From Sphingobium terrigena (GTDB taxonomy: Bacteria; Pseudomonadota; Alphaproteobacteria; Sphingomonadales; Sphingomonadaceae), in assembly GCF_003591655.1 (NCBI RefSeq), contig NZ_QVRA01000003.1, forward strand, positions 249,139 through 313,138: DNA of 64,000 nucleotides, given 5' to 3'. Below the pieces are notes generated by a model, which saw nothing but the letters and a program-made list of their open reading frames with translations, was not told where the DNA came from and made no database searches. Positions 48,411-57,690 of this stretch are shown here, in pieces; position 1 is the first letter of the stretch, and each line of letters begins with the position of its first letter. The position numbers and the translations under genes are program-made.

Positions 48411-49553
48411 TTACCCAAATATCTCCGCATGGCGCTTTTCGGCATAGCGGTCGGTCATCCCGGCGATGAAGTCCGCGATATGCCGGCTGCGGTCGGGTTC
48501 TTGCCTGACGCACTCGTCGCGCCATTCGTCCGGCATCAGCGCGGGATCAGCCTGATAGGCAGCGAACAGGTCGGTGACGATCACTCGCGCCCGGTCGGCA
48601 GCGGCCAATTGTTCGGGATGATGATAGAGGCTGGCATACATGAAGCGCTTGAGGTCGCGTTCTTCCGCCGCCAGTTCCGGCGAGAAGGCGACCAGCGTGC
48701 GGCCCAGCGCGCGGACATCCTCCACCGTCTCCACCCCCGACTCCGCAATATTGGCGCGGGTCGATGCGATCAGGTCATTGGCCATTACGCCAATCTGTTC
48801 GCGCACAAGTTCGCGCAGCAGCCGGTCCTGCGCAACATCGGGATAACGCGCCCGCACCCTCTCCCAGCAGCGCGCCACGAACGGCACCTCCAGCAACTGG
48901 TCAAGCGTCAGCAGCCCGGCGCGCAGCCCATCGTCAATGTCATGATTGTCATAAGCGATGTCGTCCGAAATCGCCGCCAGCTGCGCCTCCAGCGAGGCAT
49001 GGCTGGTCAGGTCCAGCGGCAACAGCGCGTCCAGTTCGCGCATCGCCCAGCCGGGATTGGCGATCGGCCCATTATGCTTGGCCAGCCCCTCCAGCATTTC
49101 CCAGCTGAGGTTCAGTCCCGCAAAGCGCGGATAGGGGCTTTCCAGCAGCATCAGCGTGCGCAGCGTATGGGCGTTGTGATCAAAGCCGCCATGCGCCTCC
49201 ATCGCCGCCTCCAGCGCATCCTCCCCCGCATGGCCGAACGGCGGATGGCCGATATCATGGGCCAGGCACAACGCCTCGGTCAGATCCTCGTTCAGCCCCA
49301 GCGTCCGCGCGGTGGTGCGGCCAATCTGCGCGACTTCCAGACTATGGGTCAGGCGGACGCGGAAATGATCGCCATCGGGCGACACAAACACCTGCGTCTT
49401 GTGGCGAAGCCGCCGGAACGCGATCGAGTGGATGATGCGATCACGGTCGCGCTGGAACATGTCACGCGGACCGCGCACCTCGCCCCCTTCTTCGGGGTGG
49501 AGGCGACCCCGGCTGGCGTCCGGGTGGCAGGCATAGGAAGCAAGGATCGTCAT
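48411..49553 (-). CDS. Deoxyguanosinetriphosphate triphosphohydrolase-like protein
   Basis: 380 residues. HD-domain motifs: SIAFRRLRHKTQVFVSPDGD, RLTHSLEVAQIGRTTARTLG, CLAHDIGHPPFGHAGEDAL (H-D pair) and SDDIAYDNHDIDDGLRAGLL. Hydrolyses dNTPs to nucleosides and triphosphate; length and motifs fit the alphaproteobacterial type 2 family. 11 bp after the SPOR gene's end in the upstream direction; divergent spacing suggests it is read first from its own promoter and the TPR/SPOR gene is separate. Confidence 0.94.
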   Translation of the reverse strand: MTILASYACHPDASRGRLHPEEGGEVRGPRDMFQRDRDRIIHSIAFRRLRHKTQVFVSPDGDHFRVRLTHSLEVAQIGRTTARTLGLNEDLTEALCLAHDIGHPPFGHAGEDALEAAMEAHGGFDHNAHTLRTLMLLESPYPRFAGLNLSWEMLEGLAKHNGPIANPGWAMRELDALLPLDLTSHASLEAQLAAISDDIAYDNHDIDDGLRAGLLTLDQLLEVPFVARCWERVRARYPDVAQDRLLRELVREQIGVMANDLIASTRANIAESGVETVEDVRALGRTLVAFSPELAAEERDLKRFMYASLYHHPEQLAAADRARVIVTDLFAAYQADPALMPDEWRDECVRQEPDRSRHIADFIAGMTDRYAEKRHAEIFG

Positions 49554-49564
49554 GAGACGCCCCT

Positions 49565-51430
49565 CTACTCGCCGCCCAGCCTTTCGACTACCTCTCCCGC
49601 ATCGCTTTGCCAGGCAAAAACGTCCGCGCCCTCGCCCTTAAGCTTGGTTTCAAGCGTTTTGGCGCGGGTGAAGCTGGCGAAGGGACCAACGACCAGCCGG
49701 TTGGTCCGTCCCCAGCTGGCGACCCAGGCGCTTTGCGGGGCCAGCGCATCATATTTCTTGCGCATCGTCTTGAGGGTGAAGCCCAGCGCACTCTTGCTCG
49801 CGCCCGTAGCAATCTGGAGCCAGCTGCGCGCGGGATTGTCGGCCAGGCGCTTCTTTTCCTCGGCTTCCTTCTTCGCCTTGGCGTCAGCCTCCGCCTTGGC
49901 CTTGGCAGCGGCGGCCTTCTTCACCTTGTCGGCAGCGGCCAGACGCTCGGCCCGGCGCGCGGCCTGGATCTTCTCGATCTCGGCCAGATCGACGGCGGCG
50001 ACGCTCGACTGCCGTTCGGTTTCCGGCACGTCGATCGCGCGGATGATGTCGGCCAAAGTCCGGGTCGCCTGCGGATCGGGCTGCGGCGGTGATGGCGCGA
50101 CGGCTGGCATGGGCGTGGGCTGCACGACGGGCGACGGTGGCCCCATGGATGGCGACGGCGCAGGAACCGACGCCTGCGCCAGCGTGATGGCGTTGAGCTG
50201 GGTCGCAGGCGCTGGCTGGCTCGCGGCCGGGGCAGCCGTCTGCGCCGTATCGACCGATTCAAAGCCCGGCGCTGGCGGCCCCTGCACCTGCGGGGAAGCA
50301 GCGGCGACCTGCTGCGGCGGCGCGGTCTGGACCGGCGCTGGCGCGGCGGGCGTCGGCTGAACCATCTGCACCTGCGCGGGTGGCGGCTGCACCGGTTGCG
50401 GTGCCGGTTGTTGAGCGACGGATGGCGGCGCTGGTATGGGTATGGGTATAGGTGTGGGCGTGGGCGTGGGTGCCGCTGCCGGTTGCACCACCGCCGGGCG
50501 CACCGTCTCGGCCCGCGCCAGCCGGGTCGCTTCGCGGCGCTGGCGTTGCTGCTCGGCACGCCGCGCGCGGCGATCCTGCGCGGGGCTGGTCGGTGCCGCC
50601 GCCACGACGACCGGCGGCGTTTTGGCGACAACCGGCTGGCTATAGCCGGGTGCCGGCGGCGTCGGCACGATGGCCGCGATGCTGGTGCCGATCTGGGTCG
50701 GGAAATGGCCGAAATGCACCGCCGCTGCCTTTTGCGCCGGGGTCAGATAGGGCATTTTGCGCATATAGGGGATGATCGCCGTGGCGAGTTGCGCAGGCAT
50801 GGTCTGCTCGGCAATCTTCTGCGCATCGGCCTGCCGGTTGTTCATCGCCAGAATGAAGGCGCGATAGCGCCAGGCGGCCCGGTCGCTCTTGTAGAAGAGC
50901 GGCTGCATCACCTTGTCCGCCGCCTCGACCTGCCCGGCGATCCCCAAAGACGCCGCATAGCGCCGGATCAGCTCCGCATCGTCAGGCGTGCGTTGCAGCG
51001 CCGCCTGATAATCGCGCTGCGCCCCGGCCTGATCCCCGGTCATGTCGCGCGCCAGCCCGCGATCGGCCAATATGGTCGCGTCGGGATAGCCCAGCCGCGC
51101 TGCCTGATCGAACAGGCGCAGCGCTTCGCCGGGATTTTGCAGCTTCAGCATCACCCGGCCAAGCCCGGCCTTGATCCGGCCATTGCCGCTGGCAATCGCA
51201 TCGGCGCGGGCGAAGAAACCGGCGGCGGCGCGCGGATCATCCAGCGCCAGTGCCGCCTCCCCCGCGCCGATCAGCGCCGCAACGTCGCGCGGATTGGCCG
51301 ACAGGCGGGCAAGGTATGTGTTGAGGTCAGCCGCATCGGGCGGACGCACCAGTTGCGACTGATCGACCTGCGCCCGCGCCCCGCCCGAAAGCATCAGTGC
51401 GGCAAATATCCAGGGAAGAGAGCGTTTCAC
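49565..51430 (-). CDS. Exported TPR-repeat protein with C-terminal SPOR domain
   Basis: 621 residues. A signal peptide (LPWIFAALMLSGGARA) is followed by TPR-like helices (residues ~35-200; GAGEAALALDDPRAAAGFFA, LGRVMLKLQNPGEALRLFD), a long proline/alanine-rich linker (~residues 250-480) with PTPTPIPIPIPAP, a charged KA-rich helix (KVKKAAAAKAKAEADAKAKK), and a C-terminal SPOR domain (AWVASWGRTNRLVVGPFASF). SPOR domains bind glycan strands at septa, fitting the nearby ftsZ gene. Role in division is inferred. Confidence 0.88.
   Translation of the reverse strand: MKRSLPWIFAALMLSGGARAQVDQSQLVRPPDAADLNTYLARLSANPRDVAALIGAGEAALALDDPRAAAGFFARADAIASGNGRIKAGLGRVMLKLQNPGEALRLFDQAARLGYPDATILADRGLARDMTGDQAGAQRDYQAALQRTPDDAELIRRYAASLGIAGQVEAADKVMQPLFYKSDRAAWRYRAFILAMNNRQADAQKIAEQTMPAQLATAIIPYMRKMPYLTPAQKAAAVHFGHFPTQIGTSIAAIVPTPPAPGYSQPVVAKTPPVVVAAAPTSPAQDRRARRAEQQRQRREATRLARAETVRPAVVQPAAAPTPTPTPIPIPIPAPPSVAQQPAPQPVQPPPAQVQMVQPTPAAPAPVQTAPPQQVAAASPQVQGPPAPGFESVDTAQTAAPAASQPAPATQLNAITLAQASVPAPSPSMGPPSPVVQPTPMPAVAPSPPQPDPQATRTLADIIRAIDVPETERQSSVAAVDLAEIEKIQAARRAERLAAADKVKKAAAAKAKAEADAKAKKEAEEKKRLADNPARSWLQIATGASKSALGFTLKTMRKKYDALAPQSAWVASWGRTNRLVVGPFASFTRAKTLETKLKGEGADVFAWQSDAGEVVERLGGE
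50432..50472. repeat. Hexanucleotide microsatellite within the TPR/SPOR gene
   Basis: Seven near-identical 6-bp units (GGTATG, GGTATA, GGTGTG, GGCGTG) encode the alternating TP/IP repeat of the linker. Slippage would add or remove dipeptides without breaking the frame. Confidence 0.75.
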
Positions 51431-51450
51431 ATCTGGGCCTTATACCATAT

Positions 51451-51601
51451 CGCGATGATCGCGCCGTTATCTCCCCTCCCCGGCGGGGAGGGGTCGGGGG
51501 AGGGGGAGCGAGGTGAAGCCGAGCGTCGACGCTGGCGGTAGCACACCCCCACCCAACCTCCCCCTCAAGGGGGAGGAGCCTTACAGGACACAATCATCGC
51601 G
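51451..51601. repeat. Composite palindromic repeat (family G) between ftsZ and the TPR/SPOR gene
   Basis: Inner part: CCCCTCCCCGGCGGGGAGGG on the left, CCTCCCCCTCAAGGGGGAGG on the right, with GCGTCGACGC in the middle; inverse-oriented relative of the core of the 42.2-kb element. Outer arms CGCGATGAT (51451) and ATCATCGCG (51593). Confidence 0.8.
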
Positions 51602-51645
51602 TTGCTATTAGCCCATGCCGTCCTGAATAGGAAATGACCCCCATG

Positions 51646-51687
51646 AAAAAGCGCGCCCGGTTGCCTCAGGGGACCGACAGCGCGCTT
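51646..51687 (-). terminator. Terminator downstream of ftsZ
   Basis: On the minus strand, AAGCGCGC and GCGCGCTT form an 8-bp stem around a loop that has its own CGGT/ACCG stem, followed by TTTTT. It lies 34 bp after the ftsZ stop and would end dcw transcription. Confidence 0.65.
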
Positions 51688-51720
51688 CTGGTTGGGCAAA
51701 AGCCCGTATGAGACAATCGC

Positions 51721-53142
51721 TTACTGGTTGTTCTGGCGATTGAGGAAGCGCGGAATGTCCAGACCCGGCGCAGGCTCGTCCGCGCCCGGTGCCTTTTCCG
51801 TGCCACGGGTCAGGCCCGCCATCCGCTCGAACAAGGTGCCACCCGATGCGACACGCGGCGCGGGTTCCACAGGCGCAGCCGGGGCAGCGCTTTCGACGCC
51901 CAGCACCAGTTCGTCCTCGGCCGGATCTTCATCCGAAAAGACAGCCGCCGGACGCGGTGGGGCGAAGGGTGCGGGCGCTGCGGCTTCCACCGGTGCGGGA
52001 GCAGGCGCTTCCGGCACGTCCAGTTCCAGCGTTTCGGGTTCCGGCGCGGGCGCAGGCGCTGCCTGTGGCGCGGGTGCTGGCGCAGCGGCCTTGGGCGCTG
52101 CCGCCTGCGGCACCGACACGGCGGGGCGGCTGGCGAAGCTGAACGGCTGGGTCAACGGCGCGGCATGATTGCCGATATCATTGTCGATCCCGGTGGCGAC
52201 CACCGACACGCGGATCTTGCCATTCAGATTGTCGTTGAACGCGCTGCCCCAGATGATGTTCGCGTCCGGGTCCACCAGTTCGCGGATATGGTTGGCGGCT
52301 TCGTCCACTTCCATCAGGCGCATATCCTCGCCGCCCACGATGGAGACGATCACGCCCTTCGCGCCGCGCATCGACACCCCGTCGAGCAGCGGGTTGGCGA
52401 TCGCCTTTTCCGCCGCCTGCAACGCACGACCGTCGCCCTCGGCTTCGCCGGTGCCCATCATCGCCTTGCCCATTTCGCCCATCACGGAGCGGACGTCGGC
52501 AAAGTCGAGGTTGATGAGGCCGGGCATGACCATCAGGTCGGTGATGCCGCGCACGCCCTGCTGCAACACTTCATCCGCCATCTGGAACGCTTCCTTGAAG
52601 GTCGTGTTCGGGTTGGCGATCAGGAACAGATTCTGGTTCGGAATGACGATCAGCGTGTCGACATGCTTTTGCAGCTCGTCAATGCCCGCTTCCGCCGATT
52701 TCATGCGGCGATTGCCCTCGAAGGTGAAGGGCTTGGTCACGACGCCAACGGTCAGGATGCCGCGTTCCCGCGCCGCCTTGGCGATGACGGGGGCAGCCCC
52801 GGTGCCAGTGCCGCCGCCCATGCCAGCGGCGATGAAGCACATATGCGCGCCGTCCAGCGCCGCTTCGACCATGGCGATGGTTTCTTCCGCCGCTGCCTTG
52901 CCGATTTCGGGGCGCGACCCGGCACCCAGACCCTCGGTGATTTGCGGGCCAAGCTGGATGCGGCGCTCCGCGGGCGAGGCGTTCAGCGCCTGCGCATCCG
53001 TGTTCGCCACGATGAAGTCCACGCCCTCGACATGGGCCGCGATCATGTTTGCGATGGCATTGCCGCCCGCGCCGCCGACACCGATCACCGCGATGCGCGG
53101 CTTCAGTTCATCCACATGCGGAGGGCTGATCTCAATGCTCAT
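51721..53142 (-). CDS. ftsZ: Cell division protein FtsZ
   Basis: 473 residues from the ATG at 53140-53142 (GGGAG 8 nt upstream); an earlier in-frame start adds 13 residues not in the family. GTP-binding signature [20 protein letters not shown] and N-terminal [19 protein letters not shown]7 loop [12 protein letters not shown] long proline/alanine-rich linker leads to the C-terminal peptide [14 protein letters not shown], which binds FtsA and other partners. FtsZ polymerises to form the division ring. Last gene of the dcw cluster here, followed by a terminator-like hairpin. Confidence 0.98.
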   Translation of the reverse strand: MSIEISPPHVDELKPRIAVIGVGGAGGNAIANMIAAHVEGVDFIVANTDAQALNASPAERRIQLGPQITEGLGAGSRPEIGKAAAEETIAMVEAALDGAHMCFIAAGMGGGTGTGAAPVIAKAARERGILTVGVVTKPFTFEGNRRMKSAEAGIDELQKHVDTLIVIPNQNLFLIANPNTTFKEAFQMADEVLQQGVRGITDLMVMPGLINLDFADVRSVMGEMGKAMMGTGEAEGDGRALQAAEKAIANPLLDGVSMRGAKGVIVSIVGGEDMRLMEVDEAANHIRELVDPDANIIWGSAFNDNLNGKIRVSVVATGIDNDIGNHAAPLTQPFSFASRPAVSVPQAAAPKAAAPAPAPQAAPAPAPEPETLELDVPEAPAPAPVEAAAPAPFAPPRPAAVFSDEDPAEDELVLGVESAAPAAPVEPAPRVASGGTLFERMAGLTRGTEKAPGADEPAPGLDIPRFLNRQNNQ

Positions 53143-53250
53143 ATATTCTGCTCCCTCAGCTTCCTCGTCAGGAAGCGACAACCAACACCAAATGTTAACA
53201 CCAGAAACTGGAGTATTTCACCAGCTATTTTCGTCTTACTCTAATTTCGT

Positions 53251-54537
53251 TCAATAGTTGGTCTTTATCGCCCGCATCATCCGTTGCCACCACAAGGGTG
53301 CGCCCAGACGATGCACGGTTTGCGGCGCGGACGCCATCGTGCGGAGATCAACCGGGTTGGAAGCGCCGTAAAGCGCCAGTCCCGCCAAAGTCGCGAAGGC
53401 CGGGCCACTATGCGCTTCGGGCATGGCCGACAAGCCCCGTGGCCGCCCGATCCGCACCGCCCGGCCCAGCGCGCCTTGCGCATAATCGGCAATGCCCTTC
53501 ATTTCCGCGCCGCCCCCGGTCAGCACCACCTGCCGTCCGGTCGGCGAATTAAAGCCCATGCCCGCCAGCGCCGCATTCACTTCGGACATCAGCTGGTTGA
53601 GCCGCTCGCAAATGACGCCCACCAGCGCAGCGCGAGTGATCTTGCCCCCTTCGGCATTGGGACCGGCGCTCTGCCCCGGCACCGCCGCATCGCCATGGGG
53701 CGTTGCAATCTCGATCATCTCGCGAAAATCGCGCCGGTTCTGCATCGCGGAGCCATAGAAGCATTTGATCCGCTCCGCCTGACTACGGCGAATACCAAAG
53801 GCCGACGCGATATCGTCGGTAATGTCGGACGCGCCGATGGGGATCGAATGCAGCCCCACCAGCATCCCGCCCGCATAGAGCGACACATTGGTCACCCCCG
53901 CCCCCAGTTCCACCAGCGCCACGCCCAGATCGCGCTCTTCTTCGGACAGGCAGGCCAGCCCGGTCGCGATCGGCGATGCGACGATGGAGTTGACGTTCAG
54001 ATAAGCGCCCCGCACGCACAGGTCCAGATTGGCGAGCGGCGCTCCATCGGCCAGCACGACATGAATATCCACGCCCAGCAGGTCGGCGTGCATCCCGGCG
54101 GGTTTTTTGACCGGCACCTTGCCATTGATGGTGAAGCAGGTCGGCTGCGCATGCAGCACGACCCGGCCATCGGGGTCGATCCCCTGCTGGCCGGTCGTCA
54201 GCAAATCATCAATATCGGCTTGCTCGATGCGGTATCCGCCCATGTCGCGCTCGACCGTCACGACATCGCTGACCAGGCTGCCGCCCGAAAAGCTGACCCA
54301 GACATCCTCGATATTGGTGCCGGCAACCCGCTCGGCCTGCTCGATCGTTTCGCGCACGGCGAGTTCGGTGCGTTCCATATCGGCGATGAAGCCGCGCCGC
54401 ACGCCCCGGCTTTCGCGCTGGCCGGTGCCCAAAATCGCCAGCTCACCCGTGTCGGTCCGCCCCGCGATCAGCGCGGATACCTTCCACGATCCGATATCGA
54501 TCGCGGTGATCAGCTTTTCGACCTTGGGCTGCGCCAT
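53251..54537 (-). CDS. ftsA: Cell division protein FtsA
   Basis: 428 residues. Actin-like ATPase: AIDIGSWKVSALIAGRTDTG (phosphate 1), VELGAGVTNVSLYAGGMLVG (phosphate 2), VVLTGGGAEMKGIADYAQGA (adenosine). The C-terminal amphipathic helix (WWQRMMRAIKTNY) should tether it, and FtsZ filaments, to the membrane. The stop is 108 bp before the ftsZ start, in which ftsZ could have its own promoter. Confidence 0.97.
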   Translation of the reverse strand: MAQPKVEKLITAIDIGSWKVSALIAGRTDTGELAILGTGQRESRGVRRGFIADMERTELAVRETIEQAERVAGTNIEDVWVSFSGGSLVSDVVTVERDMGGYRIEQADIDDLLTTGQQGIDPDGRVVLHAQPTCFTINGKVPVKKPAGMHADLLGVDIHVVLADGAPLANLDLCVRGAYLNVNSIVASPIATGLACLSEEERDLGVALVELGAGVTNVSLYAGGMLVGLHSIPIGASDITDDIASAFGIRRSQAERIKCFYGSAMQNRRDFREMIEIATPHGDAAVPGQSAGPNAEGGKITRAALVGVICERLNQLMSEVNAALAGMGFNSPTGRQVVLTGGGAEMKGIADYAQGALGRAVRIGRPRGLSAMPEAHSGPAFATLAGLALYGASNPVDLRTMASAPQTVHRLGAPLWWQRMMRAIKTNY

Positions 54538-54542
54538 GGGGC

Positions 54543-55490
54543 TTAGCCTTCCTCGCCCAGCGCAAGGGCGCTGGCGGCGGAATCCGCCGCATCATCCACC
54601 GGCTTCTCCTCGACCCTGCCCTGCGGCAGGCGCAGCACGAAGCGATCGGGATCGCGCATGTCGAACTTCACGATGCCCCGGCCCAGCAGCCGGTTGACCC
54701 CGTCCATCCGCGCGAAATTGACCAGAGCGGCGGCGGAAATCTTGTCCCCTTCGGGCAGCGACAGCGTCTCGCCCGACTGGAAGCGCAAATCCCAGCGACG
54801 ATTGCCGACCCAGGTCGCGCCCGCCAGCATCGGCTTCAACGCCGGGGCATTTTCCATCAGCCGGTTAAGGCCCGCCGTCTGCCGATTGGCGTTGGGACCA
54901 ACGACCAGCGGCAGGTCCGGCATGGCGCTCGCCGACACCGGTTGCAGCACCACGCCCGCCACGTCGATCAGATGCAATTGCCCGCCATGCTGCCACACCG
55001 CGACCGGATCACGCTCGACGATATCGACCACCAGCGTATCCGGCAGGCGGCGGGAAATGCGCGCATCCTTGACCCAGCCGAGCTTCAGCATATCGGCGCG
55101 AACCTTGGGCAGGTCGAGCGAGAGCATGGAGCGATCCACCTGCCCCAGCGCGATATTATAGACCGGCAGCTCGTCCATCCGCTCGACGCCGCGCACCTCG
55201 ACCTTGTCGACCTCGAAACCCGCGCGCGCGGCGATCAGCGCCGCCTGCTGCTGCGCCATGGCAGGCAGGCCAAAGAAAATCGCAAAGCCGACCAGGATCG
55301 CGCCGAAAATCCCCACGATCGTCCAGCTGGCCAGCCGTTGCAGCGTCGCTTCGCTGACCGGCAGTGCCTCGATCAGCCGGTCGAGCGTCGACTGGCGCTT
55401 GAGCGTGCGCCCCCGCGCGCCCTTCGTCGCCCTACCCTTCGCGCTGCTCAGTCGCGCGGCACCGCCGCGCCGGATCCGTGCCTCAGCCAT
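54543..55490 (-). CDS. ftsQ: Cell division protein FtsQ
   Basis: 315 residues from the ATG at 55488-55490, overlapping the end of ddl. A basic cytoplasmic N-terminus (ARIRRGGAARLSSAKGRATK), one membrane helix (IVGIFGAILVGFAIFFGLPA), a POTRA domain (FEVDKVEVRGVERMDELPVY) and a beta domain (WVGNRRWDLRFQSGETLSLP). It links early and late division proteins. ftsA follows 5 bp later. Confidence 0.95.
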   Translation of the reverse strand: MAEARIRRGGAARLSSAKGRATKGARGRTLKRQSTLDRLIEALPVSEATLQRLASWTIVGIFGAILVGFAIFFGLPAMAQQQAALIAARAGFEVDKVEVRGVERMDELPVYNIALGQVDRSMLSLDLPKVRADMLKLGWVKDARISRRLPDTLVVDIVERDPVAVWQHGGQLHLIDVAGVVLQPVSASAMPDLPLVVGPNANRQTAGLNRLMENAPALKPMLAGATWVGNRRWDLRFQSGETLSLPEGDKISAAALVNFARMDGVNRLLGRGIVKFDMRDPDRFVLRLPQGRVEEKPVDDAADSAASALALGEEG

Positions 55491-56433
55491 GTTTCTCACC
55501 CCCGGCGCGGTGCAGCGCCTCCTCGACAATAGTCTCCACCAACTCGGCATAGTCAATGCCCAGCTTCGCCGCCTGTTCGGGAACCAGGCTCAAAGGCGTC
55601 ATCCCCGGCTGGGTATTGACCTCCAGCAGGAACAGCCCCTCGATCCCCTGTTCATCATCCCAGCGGAAATCGGACCGCGACGCCCCCTTGCATCCCAGCA
55701 ACTGGTGCGACCGCAGCGCCAGCGCCTTGCACGCGGCAGTGATCTCGTCGGGAATCTCGGCAGGGCAGACATGTTCGGTCATGCCGTCAGTATATTTGGC
55801 GTCGAAATCATAAAAGCCGCTCTTGGGCCGCAACTCCGTGACCAGCAGCGCCTCATCGCCCAGCACAGCGGTCGTCAGTTCACGCCCGCGAATATAGGGT
55901 TCGGCCAGCAATTCGGGGAAATCCTGCCATGGCCCCACACTGTCGCGGGCGATCGGGTTGCCATAATTGCCCTCGGCGGTGACGATCGCCACGCCGACCG
56001 AACTGCCTTCGTTGACCGGTTTCAACACATAGGGACGCGGCAGCGGATCACCCGCAAACAGGCTCTCGCTCTGCACGATATGCCCGCCGGGCATGGGAAT
56101 GCCGTGCGGCACCAGCGCCTGCTTGGTCAGTTGCTTGTCGATCGCGATGACAGAAGTGGCCAGACCCGAATGGGTGTAGGTCAGCCCCATCAGGTCCATC
56201 ATCCCCTGCACCGTGCCATCCTCGCCCGGCACGCCATGCAGCGCGTTGAACACCACGTCCGCTTTTGTTTCCGCCAGCCGCGCCGCGACATCACGATCCA
56301 TATCGATCCGCGTAACCCGATGCCCGCGCGATTCCAGCGCCTTGGCCACGCCCTCCCCGCTCATAAGCGAAACCGGACGTTCCGCCGACCAGCCGCCCAT
56401 CAGGACAGCGACATGCCAGGGACCACGGGTCAT
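55483..56433 (-). CDS. ddl: D-alanine--D-alanine ligase
   Basis: 316 residues from the ATG at 56431-56433 (GGAG 8 nt upstream). ATP-grasp signatures: HVAVLMGGWSAERPVSLMSG, NALHGVPGEDGTVQGMMDLM, VLKPVNEGSSVGVAIV, and GLFLLEVNTQPGMTPLSLVP. Makes D-Ala-D-Ala for the murein peptide in the cytoplasm. Separated from murB by a palindromic repeat and overlaps ftsQ by 8 bp. Confidence 0.97.
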   Translation of the reverse strand: MTRGPWHVAVLMGGWSAERPVSLMSGEGVAKALESRGHRVTRIDMDRDVAARLAETKADVVFNALHGVPGEDGTVQGMMDLMGLTYTHSGLATSVIAIDKQLTKQALVPHGIPMPGGHIVQSESLFAGDPLPRPYVLKPVNEGSSVGVAIVTAEGNYGNPIARDSVGPWQDFPELLAEPYIRGRELTTAVLGDEALLVTELRPKSGFYDFDAKYTDGMTEHVCPAEIPDEITAACKALALRSHQLLGCKGASRSDFRWDDEQGIEGLFLLEVNTQPGMTPLSLVPEQAAKLGIDYAELVETIVEEALHRAGGEKHG

Positions 56434-56458
56434 GGATAACACTCCGAAATATTACGCA

Positions 56459-56546
56459 CCGTCATCCCAGCGAAGGCTGGGATCTCACTGCCTTTTGACG
56501 CAGCGAGAGAAGAAAAGAGGGATGCCAGCCTCCGCTGGCATGACGG
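56459..56546. repeat. Family E palindromic repeat between murB and ddl
   Basis: Arms GTCATCCCAGCGAAGGCTGG and the inverse-type GCCTCCGCTGGCATGACGG, with a low-complexity AG-rich middle. A second copy lies between murG and murC (59139). Confidence 0.87.
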
Positions 56547-56560
56547 GAAGTGGGACTGGT

Positions 56561-57511
56561 TCACTTCACCAACCCCACAATTCCCGTTTTGGCGTCGTCG
56601 GCAAACATGCCCACCCGCTGAATTTCCCATTCCAGTTCCACGCCGCTCCTGTCCTTCACCCGCCGCCGCACTTCCTCGCCCAGCGCTTCGATGTCGCTGC
56701 TGGTCGCGTTCCCGGTGTTCAGCAGGAAATTGGTATGCTTCTCACTCACCTGCGCGCCGCCCAGTTGCAGCCCGCGACAGCCCGCCTCATCCACCAACTG
56801 CCACGCCTTGTGCCCATCCGGGTTCTTGAAGGTCGATCCGCCGGTCTTGCTGCGCAGCGGCTGGCTTTCCTCGCGCGCGGCGGCGATGCGGTCCATTTCC
56901 GCCTGGATCGCTGCCGGCTCGCCGGGCAAGCCCCGGAATGTCGCGCTGACCACGATCGCGCCATCGGTCAGGTTCGAATGGCGATAGGTATAATGCAGGT
57001 CGCGGTTGAGCAACGTCACCTGCTCGCCCGATCGCAAGACGACTTCGCACTCGACCAATATGTCGCGCGTCTCGCGGCCATAGGCGCCGCCATTCATCCG
57101 CACGAAACCCCCGACCGTGCCGGGGATCGAGCGCAGAAACTCAAGTCCTGCAATCCCGGCGTCGCGCGCGGTCGATGACACCAATATCCCCGACGCCCCG
57201 CCGCCGCAGGTCAGCGTCACCTCGTCCTGGGCCTCAACCTTGGCGAATGGCTTGCCCAGCCGCACCACCACGCCCGGCACCCCGCCATCGCGCACGATCA
57301 GGTTGGACCCCAGCCCCAGCGCCATGACCGGCACTTGCGGATCGAGCATGGCGAGAAAATCAGACAGGTCGTCGGCATCCTTCGGCTCGAACAGCCATTG
57401 CGCCGCCCCGCCCGCCTTGAACCAGACGAGCGGGGCCAGCGGCGCATCCGCCTTCACACTGCCGCGCACCGGCGGAAGGGCGATCCTGTCGCTCAACCGC
57501 GCACGCCCCAC
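56561..57511 (-). CDS. murB: UDP-N-acetylenolpyruvoylglucosamine reductase
   Basis: 316 residues from a GTG at 57509-57511 that overlaps the end of the small ORF by 19 bp. FAD-binding segments: LVWFKAGGAAQWLFEP, MALGLGSNLIVRDGG, RSIPGTVGGFVRMNGGAYGR; catalytic Ser in SKTGGSTFKNPDG and Glu in the C-terminal domain (VELEWEIQRVG). Completes UDP-MurNAc synthesis. Translational coupling with upstream genes is likely. Confidence 0.96.
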   Translation of the reverse strand: MGRARLSDRIALPPVRGSVKADAPLAPLVWFKAGGAAQWLFEPKDADDLSDFLAMLDPQVPVMALGLGSNLIVRDGGVPGVVVRLGKPFAKVEAQDEVTLTCGGGASGILVSSTARDAGIAGLEFLRSIPGTVGGFVRMNGGAYGRETRDILVECEVVLRSGEQVTLLNRDLHYTYRHSNLTDGAIVVSATFRGLPGEPAAIQAEMDRIAAAREESQPLRSKTGGSTFKNPDGHKAWQLVDEAGCRGLQLGGAQVSEKHTNFLLNTGNATSSDIEALGEEVRRRVKDRSGVELEWEIQRVGMFADDAKTGIVGLVK

Positions 57512-57690
57512 AGGCTCATCCAGCTTTTCATCGCCTTCAGCCCCGCCTCGCCCGCCTGATTGGCGGCCATCCCGGCCTTGGCATTTTCCTGCGCCGCCTG
57601 CACCATGTCGCGTGCAGCCTCCACGCCCTGCATCTGGACGTCGATCATGCGCTTCTGCATTTCCAGCCCTACGGCGAACAGCTCGAACAT
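57493..57690 (-). CDS. 65-residue ORF between murC and murB, unknown function
   Basis: Starts with the ATG at 57688-57690, which shares one base with the murC stop (TGATG), and ends inside murB's start region. The sequence is a single amphipathic helix-like stretch ([20 protein letters not shown], then QGVEAARDMVQAAQENAKAG) ending KAMKSWMSLWGVRG, a little like phasin-type helices. Overlaps at both ends support a real gene. No family is recognised. Confidence 0.6.
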   Translation of the reverse strand: MFELFAVGLEMQKRMIDVQMQGVEAARDMVQAAQENAKAGMAANQAGEAGLKAMKSWMSLWGVRG

